From Maniola hyperantus (Eukaryota; Arthropoda; Insecta; Lepidoptera; Nymphalidae): a stretch of 64,000 nucleotides of DNA. The notes below the pieces were generated by a model that was not told the origin of the DNA, did not search any database, and saw only the letters and a program-made list of their open reading frames with translations. The DNA is taken from NCBI RefSeq assembly GCF_902806685.2, contig NC_048543.1:10264106-10328105 (forward strand), read 5' to 3'. Of this stretch, positions 45,465-56,425 are shown one piece after another. The position numbers were made by a program, and so were the translations under genes. Numbering within the stretch: the first letter of the stretch is position 1; every line of letters begins with the position of its first letter.

Positions 45465-45703
45465 AGTTCTTCAATCCGGAAATACAGGTTTTCACGTTAT
45501 TACTAGTATGTATAAGAAAAAAATTCTTAATAAAATATGTGTGTAACTATGTATTGCTTGTTTGATTTTTACTAGCTTTTTTCTTATTCCTAGAGATCAG
45601 ATACCAGTACTAATACACTTTTACAATAATATTTCTTATTCAATAATTTCGCCTTGGTCTGTGATCGCACTTGCCTACTGATTCGCTAACTCAGGCTAAC
45701 TCA

Positions 45704-45874
45704 GTGTCACACTGAATGATAGCAACCGAGCTCATTTGATATTTATTTTTAATCCATTAAATGTTTTCAACGAAAAATTATTTTAATATCACTCAATGAA
45801 GCAGCAATTCTACACCAACCAATGTCAAATGAGCTCGGTGGCTACTGGCTACCATTCAATGTTAGACACTAAGC
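45704..45874. mobile_element. Foldback element
   Basis: CACTGAATGATAGCAACCGAGCT.. and ..AGCTCGGTGGCTACTGG, with ACCATTCAATGTTAGACACT at the right end, are imperfect inverted arms. CGAGCTCATTTGATA / TGTCAAATGAGCTCG pair inside. Confidence 0.6.
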
Positions 45875-46525
45875 AAATCACAACACTGGTTGTGAGAGAC
45901 AATGGTAGCGGTCCAACTTAGAGGACTGATTTTTCAATCGCCATATTAACTTATATACCTGATGATGAATGTTTATTTACTGTTTCTCAAACAGTAAATT
46001 CGTACAAAAAAACTATCGATACCTCAAAGGACATGACCAGTGGCTGCCTACCGATTTAGAAAAATGTACAGGATTTCAGCTGATTAAAAAATAAGGCCTA
46101 ATTTATTATTTCAAAAAGGCCATGGTTTATAATAGTATTGAAAGGCAGAGTTATTTCTTTAAGCTTTTCTTTATTTTCTCAATTTTTAAAGCCTTTGGTT
46201 AGACACCAGAAACTTTTTTCGGAACCGTTCGTTCGCGCGTCCAACTCGCACTTTGCTAGTTTTTTATACTTAATTGGTTTATTCAATTTTATCGATTAAC
46301 TGTAGTGCAATTAATTAGTTCCAAATAAAAAATATGTAAATATGAACGGTTTTCCTTCAGTTTAATTATTGTTTAATGATAAAATTAAATTTAGAACACG
46401 CCACGGAAAAACGGTTTCATGAAAAGCAAAAATTGTTTTCATCGGAAAATCTCTTTTTCCTCAACTATCTACGTAGGTACTCACTTACCAACAAGTTGTA
46501 AGTACCTACTATGTACCTACCAATA

Positions 46526-46646
46526 ATGTTGAAATGGCAATCGGGGAGGGAACGCCCCGCACTAACCCGGTGCAGGCGAGTGCGGGTGTGCGGGGCGTCC
46601 GCCCGCATCATACTCCGTTTGCCATCTCAACCTGTCGCGGACTATA
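46526..46646. mobile_element. GC-rich MITE, same family, copy 4
   Basis: TTGAAATGGCAATCGGGG on the left and GCCATCTCAACCTGTCGCG on the right, GC-rich centre. Confidence 0.75.
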
Positions 46647-46699
46647 CAACCTAAGCTGCCTCGGTTAATTATTTTATTTGGACTGATGATTATTGTTGG

Positions 46700-46822
46700 A
46701 CTAGCTGATGCCCGCGACTTCGTCCTCGTAGATAGAGTTTTTAAAAATCCCGTGGGCACTCCTCGATTTTCCGGGATAAAAGTAGCCTATGTCACTCTCC
46801 AGGTCTTTGCCCATGCAAAAAA
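46700..46822 (-). mobile_element. Helitron-like element, Lep1 type, 5' truncated
   Basis: CTAGCTGATGCCCGCGACTTC to CTCTCCAGGTCTTTGCCC. Confidence 0.6.
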
Positions 46823-47350
46823 TAACGTCGATCCATTGCATCCCTCGCGCCTCTCTATCCGCCTTTTCCACTCCTGTATATTCTGTGCTTCTGTCCCGTA
46901 ATGCAATTCTGTATAAAGTCAGAGTTGAGGAGTTTGCATGGTCTTTGAGTTTAACGATAAAGTTTCTAACGGACAGTTTCTAAATCCCATCAGCTTTAGT
47001 AGTCAGGTCCCCTGCAGCATCAGGATTGAGTATTTGGGATTCAAATATTTTATGTCGCAAATTTCTCTTTCGATTATAAAAAAATTACGCAGATCACATA
47101 GGTAGTAGGTAGAAAAACACAACTCCTCCTTTTTTGAAAGTCGGTTTAAAAGTAGCCTATGTTACTCCTTGGTTAATTCTTTTCTGTGAAAGTCCTCTCA
47201 AAATAGGTTAAGCCGTTCCGAAGATTAGCCCATTCAAACAGACAGGCAGACAAAATTTTTAACAACGGTAGATTCAGCTGTTATGGTTCAAATAACCATA
47301 ATGAGCAGTTATTTCGAAATTACAGACTGACACTTCAATTTTATTTATTA

Positions 47351-47573
47351 CTAGATTATGCTCGCGACTTCGTCCGCGTGGACTACACAAATTTCAAACC
47401 CCTATTTCATCCCCTTAGGGGTTGAATTTCCAAAAAATCCTTTCTTAGCGGTTGCCTATACGGATGTCATAATAGCTACCTGCGTGCCAAACAGCCCAAT
47501 CCGTCCAGTAGTTTGAGATGTGCGTTGATCAGTCAGTCAGTCACCGGTTCCTTTTATACTTAAGTAAATTTAG
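47351..47573 (-). mobile_element. Helitron-like element (CTAG 3' end)
   Basis: CTAGATTATGCTCGCGACTT through CCCCTTAGGGGTTG to GATCAGTCAGTCACCGG. Confidence 0.65.
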
Positions 47574-47992
47574 AGTATAGATTTGTTATATCTCAGTTCA
47601 GTTCAGACAAAGAATCTATCTAAATACCTAGGTATCTTGCTTTATAATAAATTCTAGTCAACATTCTCATAATATAATAATATATAAGCATGCAAATGAA
47701 TAATATTTAATATCTAGTAATGATAATTTTAATAATTTTAATCCTATTCGTATTGTATCTTTAATATTTACCATTTTATTGTACCTAAAATTGCATTTGC
47801 AATACCCTGACAGGGTCTCATGTATTTAGCTTTTAGCTTTAAGCACCCACCATCAATAAATGTAAATGTACATGAAAGCAAATAAATAAATCTGAATCTG
47901 AATCTGAATCTAGGTATTAGGTAACAAACTCCTTTGATTTTATAGGTTGTGGTACCTACTAATAATCCTGTTTGCAACAAAATTTTCGAGTA

Positions 47993-48195
47993 TTCGCATC
48001 TTTTTCCTACCAATGTAACAAGAAAAGGACAGACAAACTTAGTTTAACACTGTGAAACCTCATGTCTTTAGGCGAATACGTAACTGGTACCTACCTATTG
48101 TTTACCTACCTAGTGTTTTTTGTAGTAAAATTTTGAGTAATTTTCCGTCCTTTTTTAGCTATATTTATGACGAAAAGATGCAAATACTCTAATTG
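47993..48195. mobile_element. MITE-like repeat with AGTATTCGCAT ends, second copy
   Basis: GAGTATTCGCATCTTTTTCC to ACGAAAAGATGCAAATACTCT. Same inner blocks (AAAAGGACAGAC, TTCCGTCCTTTTTTAGC) as 1483-1700. Confidence 0.65.
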
Positions 48196-48342
48196 TAGAC
48201 TAGACAAAAACTTTAAAATTGACGCTTGGCGAGACTTCTAATTACTTATAGTAATTTGCACATTAACTGACTGCTTGTGCTCGTGTTCTCATTATAAATT
48301 CTAGATAAAATAATATATAATAAGTTATTGTTTTTATTGAAA

Positions 48343-51305
48343 ATGGAACCATCTTGTGAGTTAAATAAATTACCACCAAATTCAACGAAGTCTCCAAGGA
48401 TTTACTTACTTAGACAGGTGAGATTTTTTCCAATTATTTTCGAATTAAGCTTTTAGGGTTCCGTAGCCGAATGCTAAAAAACGGAACCCTTATAGATTCG
48501 TCATGTCTGTCTGTCCGTCCGTATGTCACAGTCACTTTTTTCCCAAACTATAAGAGCTAAACTGTTGAAACTTGGTAAATAGATGTATTCTGTGAACTGC
48601 ATTAAGATTTTTACACAAAAATAGAAAAAAATCAAATTTTGGGGTTCCCCATACATAGAACTGAAACTCAAAAAATTTTTTTTCATCAAACCCATACGTG
48701 TGGATAGGTCTCAAAAATGATATTGAGGTTTCTTATATCATTTTTTTCTAAACTGAATAGTTTACGTAAAAAATGTGTGTGTGTGTGTCCCCCCTGTAAC
48801 TTCTAAAATAAGAGAATGATAAGACTAAAAAAAATATATGATGTACATTACCATGCAAACTTTCACCGTAAATTGGTTTGAACGAGATCTAGTAAGTATT
48901 TTAGCGTTTAAACTACCGTGAGTGATTTCCTTTCTAAATAATATCTGTCCCGGTGTACTCACGTGTTTAGTCGACGTTAGCCCGAGTAGTTTCGAACCCA
49001 TACGGATTTGTTATAACGGGTTCTAGTTTCGAATCCATTTTGACTCAAAACCGCGGCACGTGCGCGAACGGACTCCCTTGAAAAAGGACCCCGTATGGGT
49101 TCGAAACTAGTCGGGCTAACGTCGACTAAACACGTTAGTACAGCCGGGACAGATATTATTTAGAATCTAGTACCTAAGTAGTTTTTGATTTATCGTGCAA
49201 AAAACGAACTGAATACCTTATACCTACTATAAAACTGAAATTACTGTAAATGCGGAGAAAACAGTTCTAGTAAGTAGGTACCTAACCGTAGTAGTTCGTA
49301 ACGGCCCTAGTATACCAACAAGGAAGGATAAACCACCAGCAACTAATTTTTTAAAAGCTTTCATTTCTTCTCAGATATTCGTATGCAGTGGAGTGACATC
49401 ATACTTTTTCATTAGCGGGCTATTTTTTGGTGCTCCTACAGTTTTTGTACCGCAGATACGAAAAGAAGCAAATTCTACCGAAATTATTAGCATGGAAATG
49501 ATGTCTTGGTTGAGTAAGTATTTACTAAGTACTAAGTAGGCTATTCAATAGACTTACAAACTGTTAAGTATCAAAGTTTAAAAAGCACTAGAAATATCAC
49601 AATACATTGTAGGTATGAAGGTAATTACTAATTATTAGGCATTATGATCACTAGGATATTAGTGTGTTTAGATAAAATTATTTTATTTTTTAATTTCGCA
49701 TGACGTGTCCAATGACACATTATATAGGTACCCAGTTACCTTAGTACCCAGTTACATTTGTCCTTGCATTTTATTGAGTATACTTGGTAGTACACTTACC
49801 TACTTACCTATAAAGTTTTTTTTTTTTTTGTATGTCCGCTTTTTTGTCCTCCGACATGATGATCGGAGACCTTTTATAGCTGACATGGCTTGCTTTCTTT
49901 CTTTTTTTTTGCATTGCTCTGTTGGACGAGAATAAACAGCTACGTTTTTTTTCAGCTTGTCATTTTCAAAGTTTAAAACGTTCAAGATATTAATGTATTT
50001 TTGTTTATTTCTTTTCTAGCGTCTATTTCTAATTATGGGTCTCTACCATGGGCGATAATTTTTCCTATAATTGCTGTTCGATTTGGGAGAAAAATACCAT
50101 ATGCTGTTACATGGGTGAATACGATGGTTTGCGTGTCATTGTTTTACTTTAGTTCAAGTACTACTGAACTTTTAATAAGTGGGTTTTTACAAGGAATAAT
50201 CTTCACGGTACTTTTCTCAATATCAATCATGGTACTCACTGAATACACATCCCCTAAGTATAGAGGAATACTTATTACTTTTAAGGCTGCAACATTTTAT
50301 TGGGGTGTCTGGATCTCTAACGCCATCGGAACCTTCTTTCACTGGAAAAATATTAGTATATTGATTTTTATATGTTGCATCTATAATATAACTGTACTAT
50401 TTTGGCCTGAGTCACCTCTATGGTTAGCAACTAAAGGACGGTTTGATGAGTGTGCAAAATGTCATCGTTGGCTCAAAGGAAGAGACGAAAATTCTGAAGA
50501 AGAACTTAAGCAACTCATATCTTTGCAGCAAGATAATCTAAAACGAAAGAAAGAATATCACGGAGACAATCAGAAGAACAGCATCAATAGAATGTATCAC
50601 ACAATCAAATCAAAACAATTTCATAAACCACTAATGTACTCCATACTTGCTATGTGCCTTTATCATTTTTCAGGGAAGATGGCTTGTACTGGATATGTAT
50701 TACAGATTATTCAAACAATATCAGTAAAAAAATCAACGGCATATGCAGGAATGCTTGTATTAGACGGAATTACTGTTCTTGGAATGTATGTAGGAGTCTT
50801 TCTTACCAAGTTTCTTAATCGCCGTACATTGTTGTTAGGATCATCAGTTATAGGAATAACGTTTTTGTTTATGTTATCATTATATTTATATTTAATACAT
50901 TTAAGGGTTATATTAGAAAATGAATATTTAACTATATTTCTCATAATGGGATATTCTGTAAGCATGAGTTGCGGTCCTATGATTATGTCTATGTGTTTTT
51001 CTAGTGAATTAACACCATTAAAGGGAAGAAGTTTATTTTTATCCATTTTCACATTATCAGTTAACATCATTATGGGTATGAATTTACAAATTTTTCCATT
51101 TATTTTTAAATATTTTGATTCGCATGGAGCATTTCTTTTCTATGCTCTAATGTCGACAATGTTCACTTTCATATTACACAAGATCTTACCTGAGACAAAA
51201 GGTAAAACTATTCAAGAAATAGAGAAATGTTTTTCGGATGTAGACATTGTGCTAGAAGAAGAAAGTGCATTGGTAAATTTAGATATTCGTAAAGCGAATA
51301 GTTAG
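48343..51305 (+). CDS. MFS sugar-transporter-like protein (SLC2 / facilitated trehalose transporter type)
   Basis: The exons are 48343-48417, 49375-49513 and 50020-51305 (1500 nt, 499 aa), with closing phases. The start ATG lies in TTGAAAATGG and the stop is at 51303-51305. Family signatures are RFGRK at residues 92-96, PESPLWLATKGR from residue 201, and PETKGKT from residue 462. About twelve hydrophobic segments fit the major facilitator fold, with a charged loop at about 210-270 and a short cytosolic N-terminus. Proteins of this type move sugars across the plasma membrane and are expanded in Lepidoptera. Several usual SLC2 residues are altered (for example, no clear QQ-x-S/T-G-x-N motif in TM7), so the substrate is uncertain. 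AATAAA motifs occur right after the stop. Neighbours give no functional clue. Confidence 0.85.
48455..48725 (-). repeat. Related dispersed repeat, transporter intron 1
   Basis: TAGGGTTCCGTAGCCGAATG, then AACGGAACCCTTATAG, then TGTCTGTCTGTCCGTCCG. Confidence 0.55.
48905..49175. mobile_element. Foldback MITE, same family, in transporter intron 1
   Basis: It starts ACCGTGAGTGATTTCC and ends GCCGGGACAGATATTATTTAGAA. Long inverted halves share GTCGACGTTAGCCCGA / TCGGGCTAACGTCGAC. The hairpin arms are eroded compared with the 34.4 kb copy. Confidence 0.78.
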
Positions 51306-51311
51306 TTTCAT

Positions 51312-51335
51312 AATAAATAAATAAATAAAATAATT
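51312..51335 (+). terminator. Probable polyadenylation signals of the transporter gene
   Basis: Overlapping AATAAA hexamers start 7 bp after the stop and run through a short AATA-rich stretch. If they are used, the 3' UTR is only about 30-40 nt. Confidence 0.45.
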
Positions 51336-51654
51336 GTTTTTATTCAATTAAGCTTTTACTTGATTTTTGAATCGTCAGAGGCATCTACCATCTAATGCAG
51401 CAGGATCGAGGCTCTCACATAGGCCTAGTCTGATTAGTCGGTGCAGAAGCGGTGCGACAGCTCGATGTCGAAGGCATAACGCGCCGCTTCTACTTTCGCA
51501 CAATATGTCTGCAGAAAATTATGCAAAGCCGCTTGTGCCGTCGTGAAATAATATCGTCTTCGAGTTTAAGTGATGAAGATACTTTAGTTTGTTACATTTA
51601 TACTCGTTTACGTAAAAAAATAAAGCGTTATTGGCGTCATCCTCACATCCAAAA

Positions 51655-51865
51655 CTAGATGATGCCCGCGACTTCGTCCGCGTGGATTAAGGTTTTTAAA
51701 AATCCAGTGGGAACTCTTTGATTTTCCGGGATAAAAAGTTGCATATGTCAATTTCCGGGACGTAAGCTACCTCTGTATCAAATTTCATACAAATCGGTTA
51801 TGAGGATGGGCCTTTAAGAATGCCGTGGGAACTATTTGGTTTTCCGGGATAAAAAGTACCTAAGT
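51655..51865 (-). mobile_element. Helitron-like element, Lep1 type
   Basis: CTAGATGATGCCCGCGACTT through TTTTCCGGGATAAAAAGTTG; the far end is lost. Confidence 0.62.
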
Positions 51866-53809
51866 AGCATGTTTATTTTAATGGATACCTTGGATTGTTT
51901 TATAGGCAAAGCAGATACCAGAGGAAAAAACATTTTTAGACGCAGGATCGTATTTACCGCGATCACGTGATCAGCATAACATGTGCTAGGTGTTTCAGGC
52001 ATAATTATTATTGAGTTAAGGGATCATGCTATAATTAAAAAAAAAAAAAAAATACACTCGCTGCGCTTGCTCTCCTGTTTATTGCTGTGTTCTATATTAC
52101 TGTCAAATTGAAAGGTAAAATTCCACTAACCAGAAAAGTACTCGTACATATCCGATCAAGCCGAGCAAAAGTTTTTTCTCATGATTCGGTTAAGGCCCTA
52201 ATGAAAATAAAATGAAAGGGATGTAGATAGTTGTAAGTATAGGTACTAGGTTTTGTAATTTGTTTTTATTATTACCTAAGCTTTTTGTTTCACAATGACG
52301 TGTTGGGCGACAGTTGCCTGCCCTTGTTCAAATACTGATTAATAAGACGGGACAAGGTTTTTAGTAGGTAACAATGTTAAATAAGATTTTCTTATACTAT
52401 AAAAATTATCGGATTTATCTTGGACATACCGCGTACAAAATAGTAGTGTAGGTACTTACTACAAGTACCTACACTAAATGGGGAAGGTTACAGATGTACT
52501 GACGACTGACGTTTACTTATGGCGAGAAAGCTATAATATTTTGGACATGTGATACGTACCATCAGGAACTCCTGGAAGTATGAACAACTTATCATACTTC
52601 CAAAGAAAAGCGGCAGGCAGAAGGAGGACGGAGGACGGATATAAGTCACTACATACTGGCGCAAGCTCCAACTTTTAAGCTTGCGCCAGTGGTTTGTTAA
52701 GAGCTCAAGATTGTTAATTAGAGCAAAAGGTAAAATGATTACTAAACTTCGTACCTAAGGAGACGAATATAATAATTCTAACACCTCTACAACACATTAA
52801 AAGGAGATATATTTTTATTTCTTGATATTTTATTTAACATCTCACAGTTGGACAAATGTTTCCCAAACTTTAAATGTTTTGTAACGTGTGCTATGCAAGG
52901 ACAAAGTTTTCCATGGTTTTCCCATATTATCCTATTCCGTCTCGACTTAACGGGGTTACTGGATTCCTATGTATAGTAGTTCCCTTTTATAGCTAAGTGT
53001 AGCTCTATAAGTGAAGCTTATTAAGTGTAGCTCTAATAATATATTTTGTGAGTTTATAAATATTTTTTGTGACCCCTAAAACATGAAAAGAAATTATTAT
53101 GTGGGTACCTACTTAGTACGTCATGTCTCACGTGATAAAAATCCTAAGGTGCAATTATTAAAAACTATGAATAAAAATATAAGCATATCATGTGTCATAA
53201 CTTTATGATATACGATTATATTATTATCTTTTAGAAACGTCTTAATACAATTACACATCAAGACAGTCATATCGGTCATTATTTACAAGTATTTTCAAAG
53301 GCCGGACTCGGAGTATTCTAGTTCCTATAGACGCCGGAAGTGGGAGCAAGGTCTATGTCACTGCAGGCCTTCCTTCCGCACTTTATCTCGAATTAATGTG
53401 GTTTTAATGTATTCTGAACAAAACGTATGAATTGCTCTTATTAACATGTATTATTTAGTAGCTATTCCGGAAGGAAATAAATACTTACCAGTCGCATTGG
53501 TTTTGTATGTCGCGTAGGTACCTACCTACTAATCTACTAACTAATCTTAATAATTCTTGGAGACCATTCCACGTTTTTCAATCGATAACAGTCCTTATAC
53601 CAGAGACAGTTAAGTTTCTTAATTGCCCTGCCGGGAATCGAACCTCGAGAAAAATGCGAAATTGTATCTGTCTATCTGCTACGTCGTTTTTACGGCCCAT
53701 CTTTTGAACCGATTTCAAGGTGCAGAGATTCATAGCTTGCATCTCGGGAACGGACATCGGCTATATTTTGTCCAGGAAAATGACAGTGCTATTAAAAATT
53801 ATTATACCT

Positions 53810-53957
53810 ACATCGACATTTAGAATGAGATTTCGGCTTTATCCTTGCACTCATTTCTATGTGACGTTTTGTCGGTCTCAACGACAGAGACGACGCTCTA
53901 CGAAGCCGCTATCTCTCTCTTAAGGTCGATATACAATATTTTCTGCCGCGTACTGTA
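53810..53957. mobile_element. Foldback MITE, GTACATCG family
   Basis: It runs from CATCGACATTTAGAATGAG to CTGCCGCGTACTGTAC. The left terminal part is missing relative to 6327-6508. Confidence 0.65.
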
Positions 53958-54435
53958 CCTACACTGACCTTTTTATCATATAGGTGAATATTTCGACTTG
54001 CAATGAAACGCTTTAAAGAACTCAATTTTGTTTCCTTCTCATTTTAATTTTTGTAAAAAATTTAGTGCAGGTATTTTGGATGGTTTGTTTATTTAAAAAA
54101 GTAGGTACTTATTTTAAGAAATACCAAAAACAGGTTGTTATATTATTATGTACCTACCTACAGGAATATTTCCGTAAGGTCAATAAGTTACTAACCTCAG
54201 TTATTAACCTTTGTTTTTAAACTGAATCGGACCTTCACGAGTTAACAAAAATAACTGTGCCTACAGATATTTATTGAAAAAGCTATTTTTTGTCGTTTTT
54301 ATTGAATAAGAAATTATTAAGATTCATGGATAAATTAATTTTGCGCATCAATTGCGAAACAAAGATGTTACCTACCCACAAAATGTCCACGCGGACGAAG
54401 TCACGAGCATAAACTAGTGATTAGTGATATTATAT

Positions 54436-54775
54436 TTGTGGCGCAGGCGGTGATCGCTTGAGCGAGTAAGGCCACACTCCCTGGAGGTCCCAGGCTCGAT
54501 TCCCGGCAGAGGCAATTTGGAATTTTATCATTTTTAAACTGTACCTGGTCTGGTGGGAGGCTTCTGCCGTACTTAGTTACCACCCTACCGGCAAAGCCGT
54601 TCAGCTGAGCAATTTAGCGTTCCGACACGACGCCGTGTGGAAACCAACAAGGGATATGAATTTAATAAAACTGCCAAACCCCTTCCAAGTTAGCCTGCCT
54701 ACATCTTAGGCTGCATCATCACTTACCACCAGGTAAGATCGCAGTCAAGGGCTAGCTTGTAATGGAATAAAAAAA
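54436..54775 (+). mobile_element. tRNA-derived SINE, full-length copy
   Basis: Box-A-like GTGGCGCAGGCGGTGATCGC and box-B-like GGCTCGATTCCCGGC are followed by the body TGGTCTGGTGGGAGGCTTCTG. The tail GCAGTCAAGGGCTAGCTTGT runs into AATAAAAAAATG. It is the uninterrupted counterpart of the copy split at 3943-4441. Confidence 0.78.
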
Positions 54776-54869
54776 TGTTTTGAAATATTTTGCATTCCGG
54801 AACGATGCCGTTTAGATGCCTACGACATGAACATATCCTAGACATCTAAACGGCATCGTTTCGGACATA

Positions 54870-55195
54870 TTCATCATGATCAACCCATTGCCGGCTCATT
54901 ATTGAGCACGGGTCTCCTCTCAGAGTGAGAAGGGTTTTGGCCATACCTAGTCTACCACGCTTGCCAAGTGCGGATTGGCAGACTTCACACACCTTTGAGA
55001 ACATTATGGAGAACTCTCAGGCATGCAGGTTTCCTCACGATGTTTTCCTTCACCGTTAAAGCAAGTGATATTTTAATTACTTTCTTAAAAACGCACATAA
55101 CTCCGAAAAGTTAGAGGTGCGTGCCCGGGATCGAACCCCGACCTCCGATTGGAAGGCGGACGTCCTAACCACTAGGCTACCACAGTTTCTAGCTC
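54870..55195 (-). mobile_element. tRNA-like SINE (CTGTGGTAGCCTAGTGGTTAGG head), best copy
   Basis: Reading minus, the head at 55195-55120 has TAGCCTAGTGGTTAGGACG and GGTTCGATCCCGGGC as box A and B. The body contains CTCTCCATAATGTTCTCAAAGG and ends in GACCCGTGCTCAATAATGAGCC. Confidence 0.75.
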
Positions 55196-55486
55196 AGCTC
55201 AGCTCAGCAGTTCAGCTTCAGCTTCCGGACATATTATTATGATTAAAACCACTAAGTAGATTTATCTATCTGTCCTACGTCTTCACTGACAACTTCATTA
55301 TCCAACCGGCCCATTGCTGAGGTCACGATCACGTATTACTACACTACAGCCGATTGCAGTTTACTGCAGAGACCTCTTCACCAGTATGCCATTTCTGCTC
55401 TTGGTAAGCTGCATCCACGTCTTTCCCACTGTCTTTTCGATATCGTCCCGACCTGCCATTATGTATAGACCTACCGTGGACCTACC

Positions 55487-55650
55487 TATAGTACGCGACA
55501 GGTCGAGATGACAATTGAGGTATGAGGCGGGGGACGCCCCGTACACCCGCCCAGCGCTCGCACTCGCTCGCAACGGATTAACGCGTTGGCTGTGCGGGTG
55601 TGCGGGCCGTTCCCACCCCGATTGCCATCTCGACCTGTGGCGTGTTTTAT
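55487..55650. mobile_element. GC-rich MITE, same family, copy 5
   Basis: TATAGTACGCGACAGGTCG on the left; CCCCGATTGCCATCTCGACC on the right. It has the best-preserved left terminus of the five. Confidence 0.78.
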
Positions 55651-56024
55651 TTAAATACATACCTATTTACTGTATATTGGCTAAGCAATACCACAGGGCA
55701 AAACCACTAAAGACAAAGTAAATAATCACGTCACATTCCTTTCAATCAGAATCAACTAGGCTATGAATTATTATAGTTTTAATAACGTTATTTCGACATT
55801 ACGTATTATTATATCCGTTGCAATGCGATGGTGTAACGTACAGATCGTGATAAGTGTGGTAACTCAAGCGAGCCCAATAAACTTGACCCCATTATTGCTA
55901 GGTAATTATTATACCCATGACGTTTTACAGTTCCCACATAATAGATAACGTGGGCAATAAGACATTCGATGAACCGCAAACTTCTGCTACCATAAAGAAG
56001 AGATTGTGTCTAACGAAATTGACC

Positions 56025-56139
56025 ATTCCGGGACGGAAGCGTCTTTGTTTGCAATTTGCATCATCATCAACAATCCATCACCCACCCGGTGTTGGATTGT
56101 TGATGCTGATGCAAACAAAAACGCTTCCATCCCGGAAGG
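56025..56139. mobile_element. Foldback element
   Basis: TTCCGGGACGGAAGCGTCTTTG and CAAAAACGCTTCCATCCCGGAA are inverted. Inner TGCATCATCATCAACAATCCA / TGGATTGTTGATGCTGATGCA also pair. Confidence 0.78.
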
Positions 56140-56149
56140 GTTTGGCGAC

Positions 56150-56425
56150 CACGCTGGACAAGTGCGGATTGGCAGACTTCAGGACTTTGAGAACATTATG
56201 GAGAACTCTCAGGCGCAAGTTCCTTCACGGTTTTTCTTCACTATTAAAGCAAGTGATATAATCATTAAGTGATTATTTATTCAAGGGGTGGACCAACAAA
56301 TTCCTGAAAGGCGGGCAACGCATCGGCAGTTCCTCTGGTGCTGCAAATGTTCATGGGCGGCAGTAATCACTTAACATCAGGTGACCGGAGGTGCGTGCCC
56401 GGGATCGAACCTTCGACCTCCCGAA
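56150..56425 (-). mobile_element. tRNA-like SINE, broken copy
   Basis: CCACGCTGGACAAGTGCGG to CATTATGGAGAACTCTCAGG, then an unrelated stretch, then GGTGCGTGCCCGGGATCGAA. Other sequence appears inserted between about 56280 and 56385. Confidence 0.5.

Larger units (their letters stand above)
43479..48342. other. Intergenic region, Ago2 to transporter
   Basis: No gene is recognised. It opens with a dispersed AT-rich repeat (43508-43680, related to 988-1150). It continues with AT-rich sequence, two foldback elements (45.26-45.46 and 45.70-45.87 kb), a GC-rich MITE (46.53-46.65 kb) and Helitron-like pieces. The Ago2 polyadenylation site is not obvious in the first 600 bp. Confidence 0.55.
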
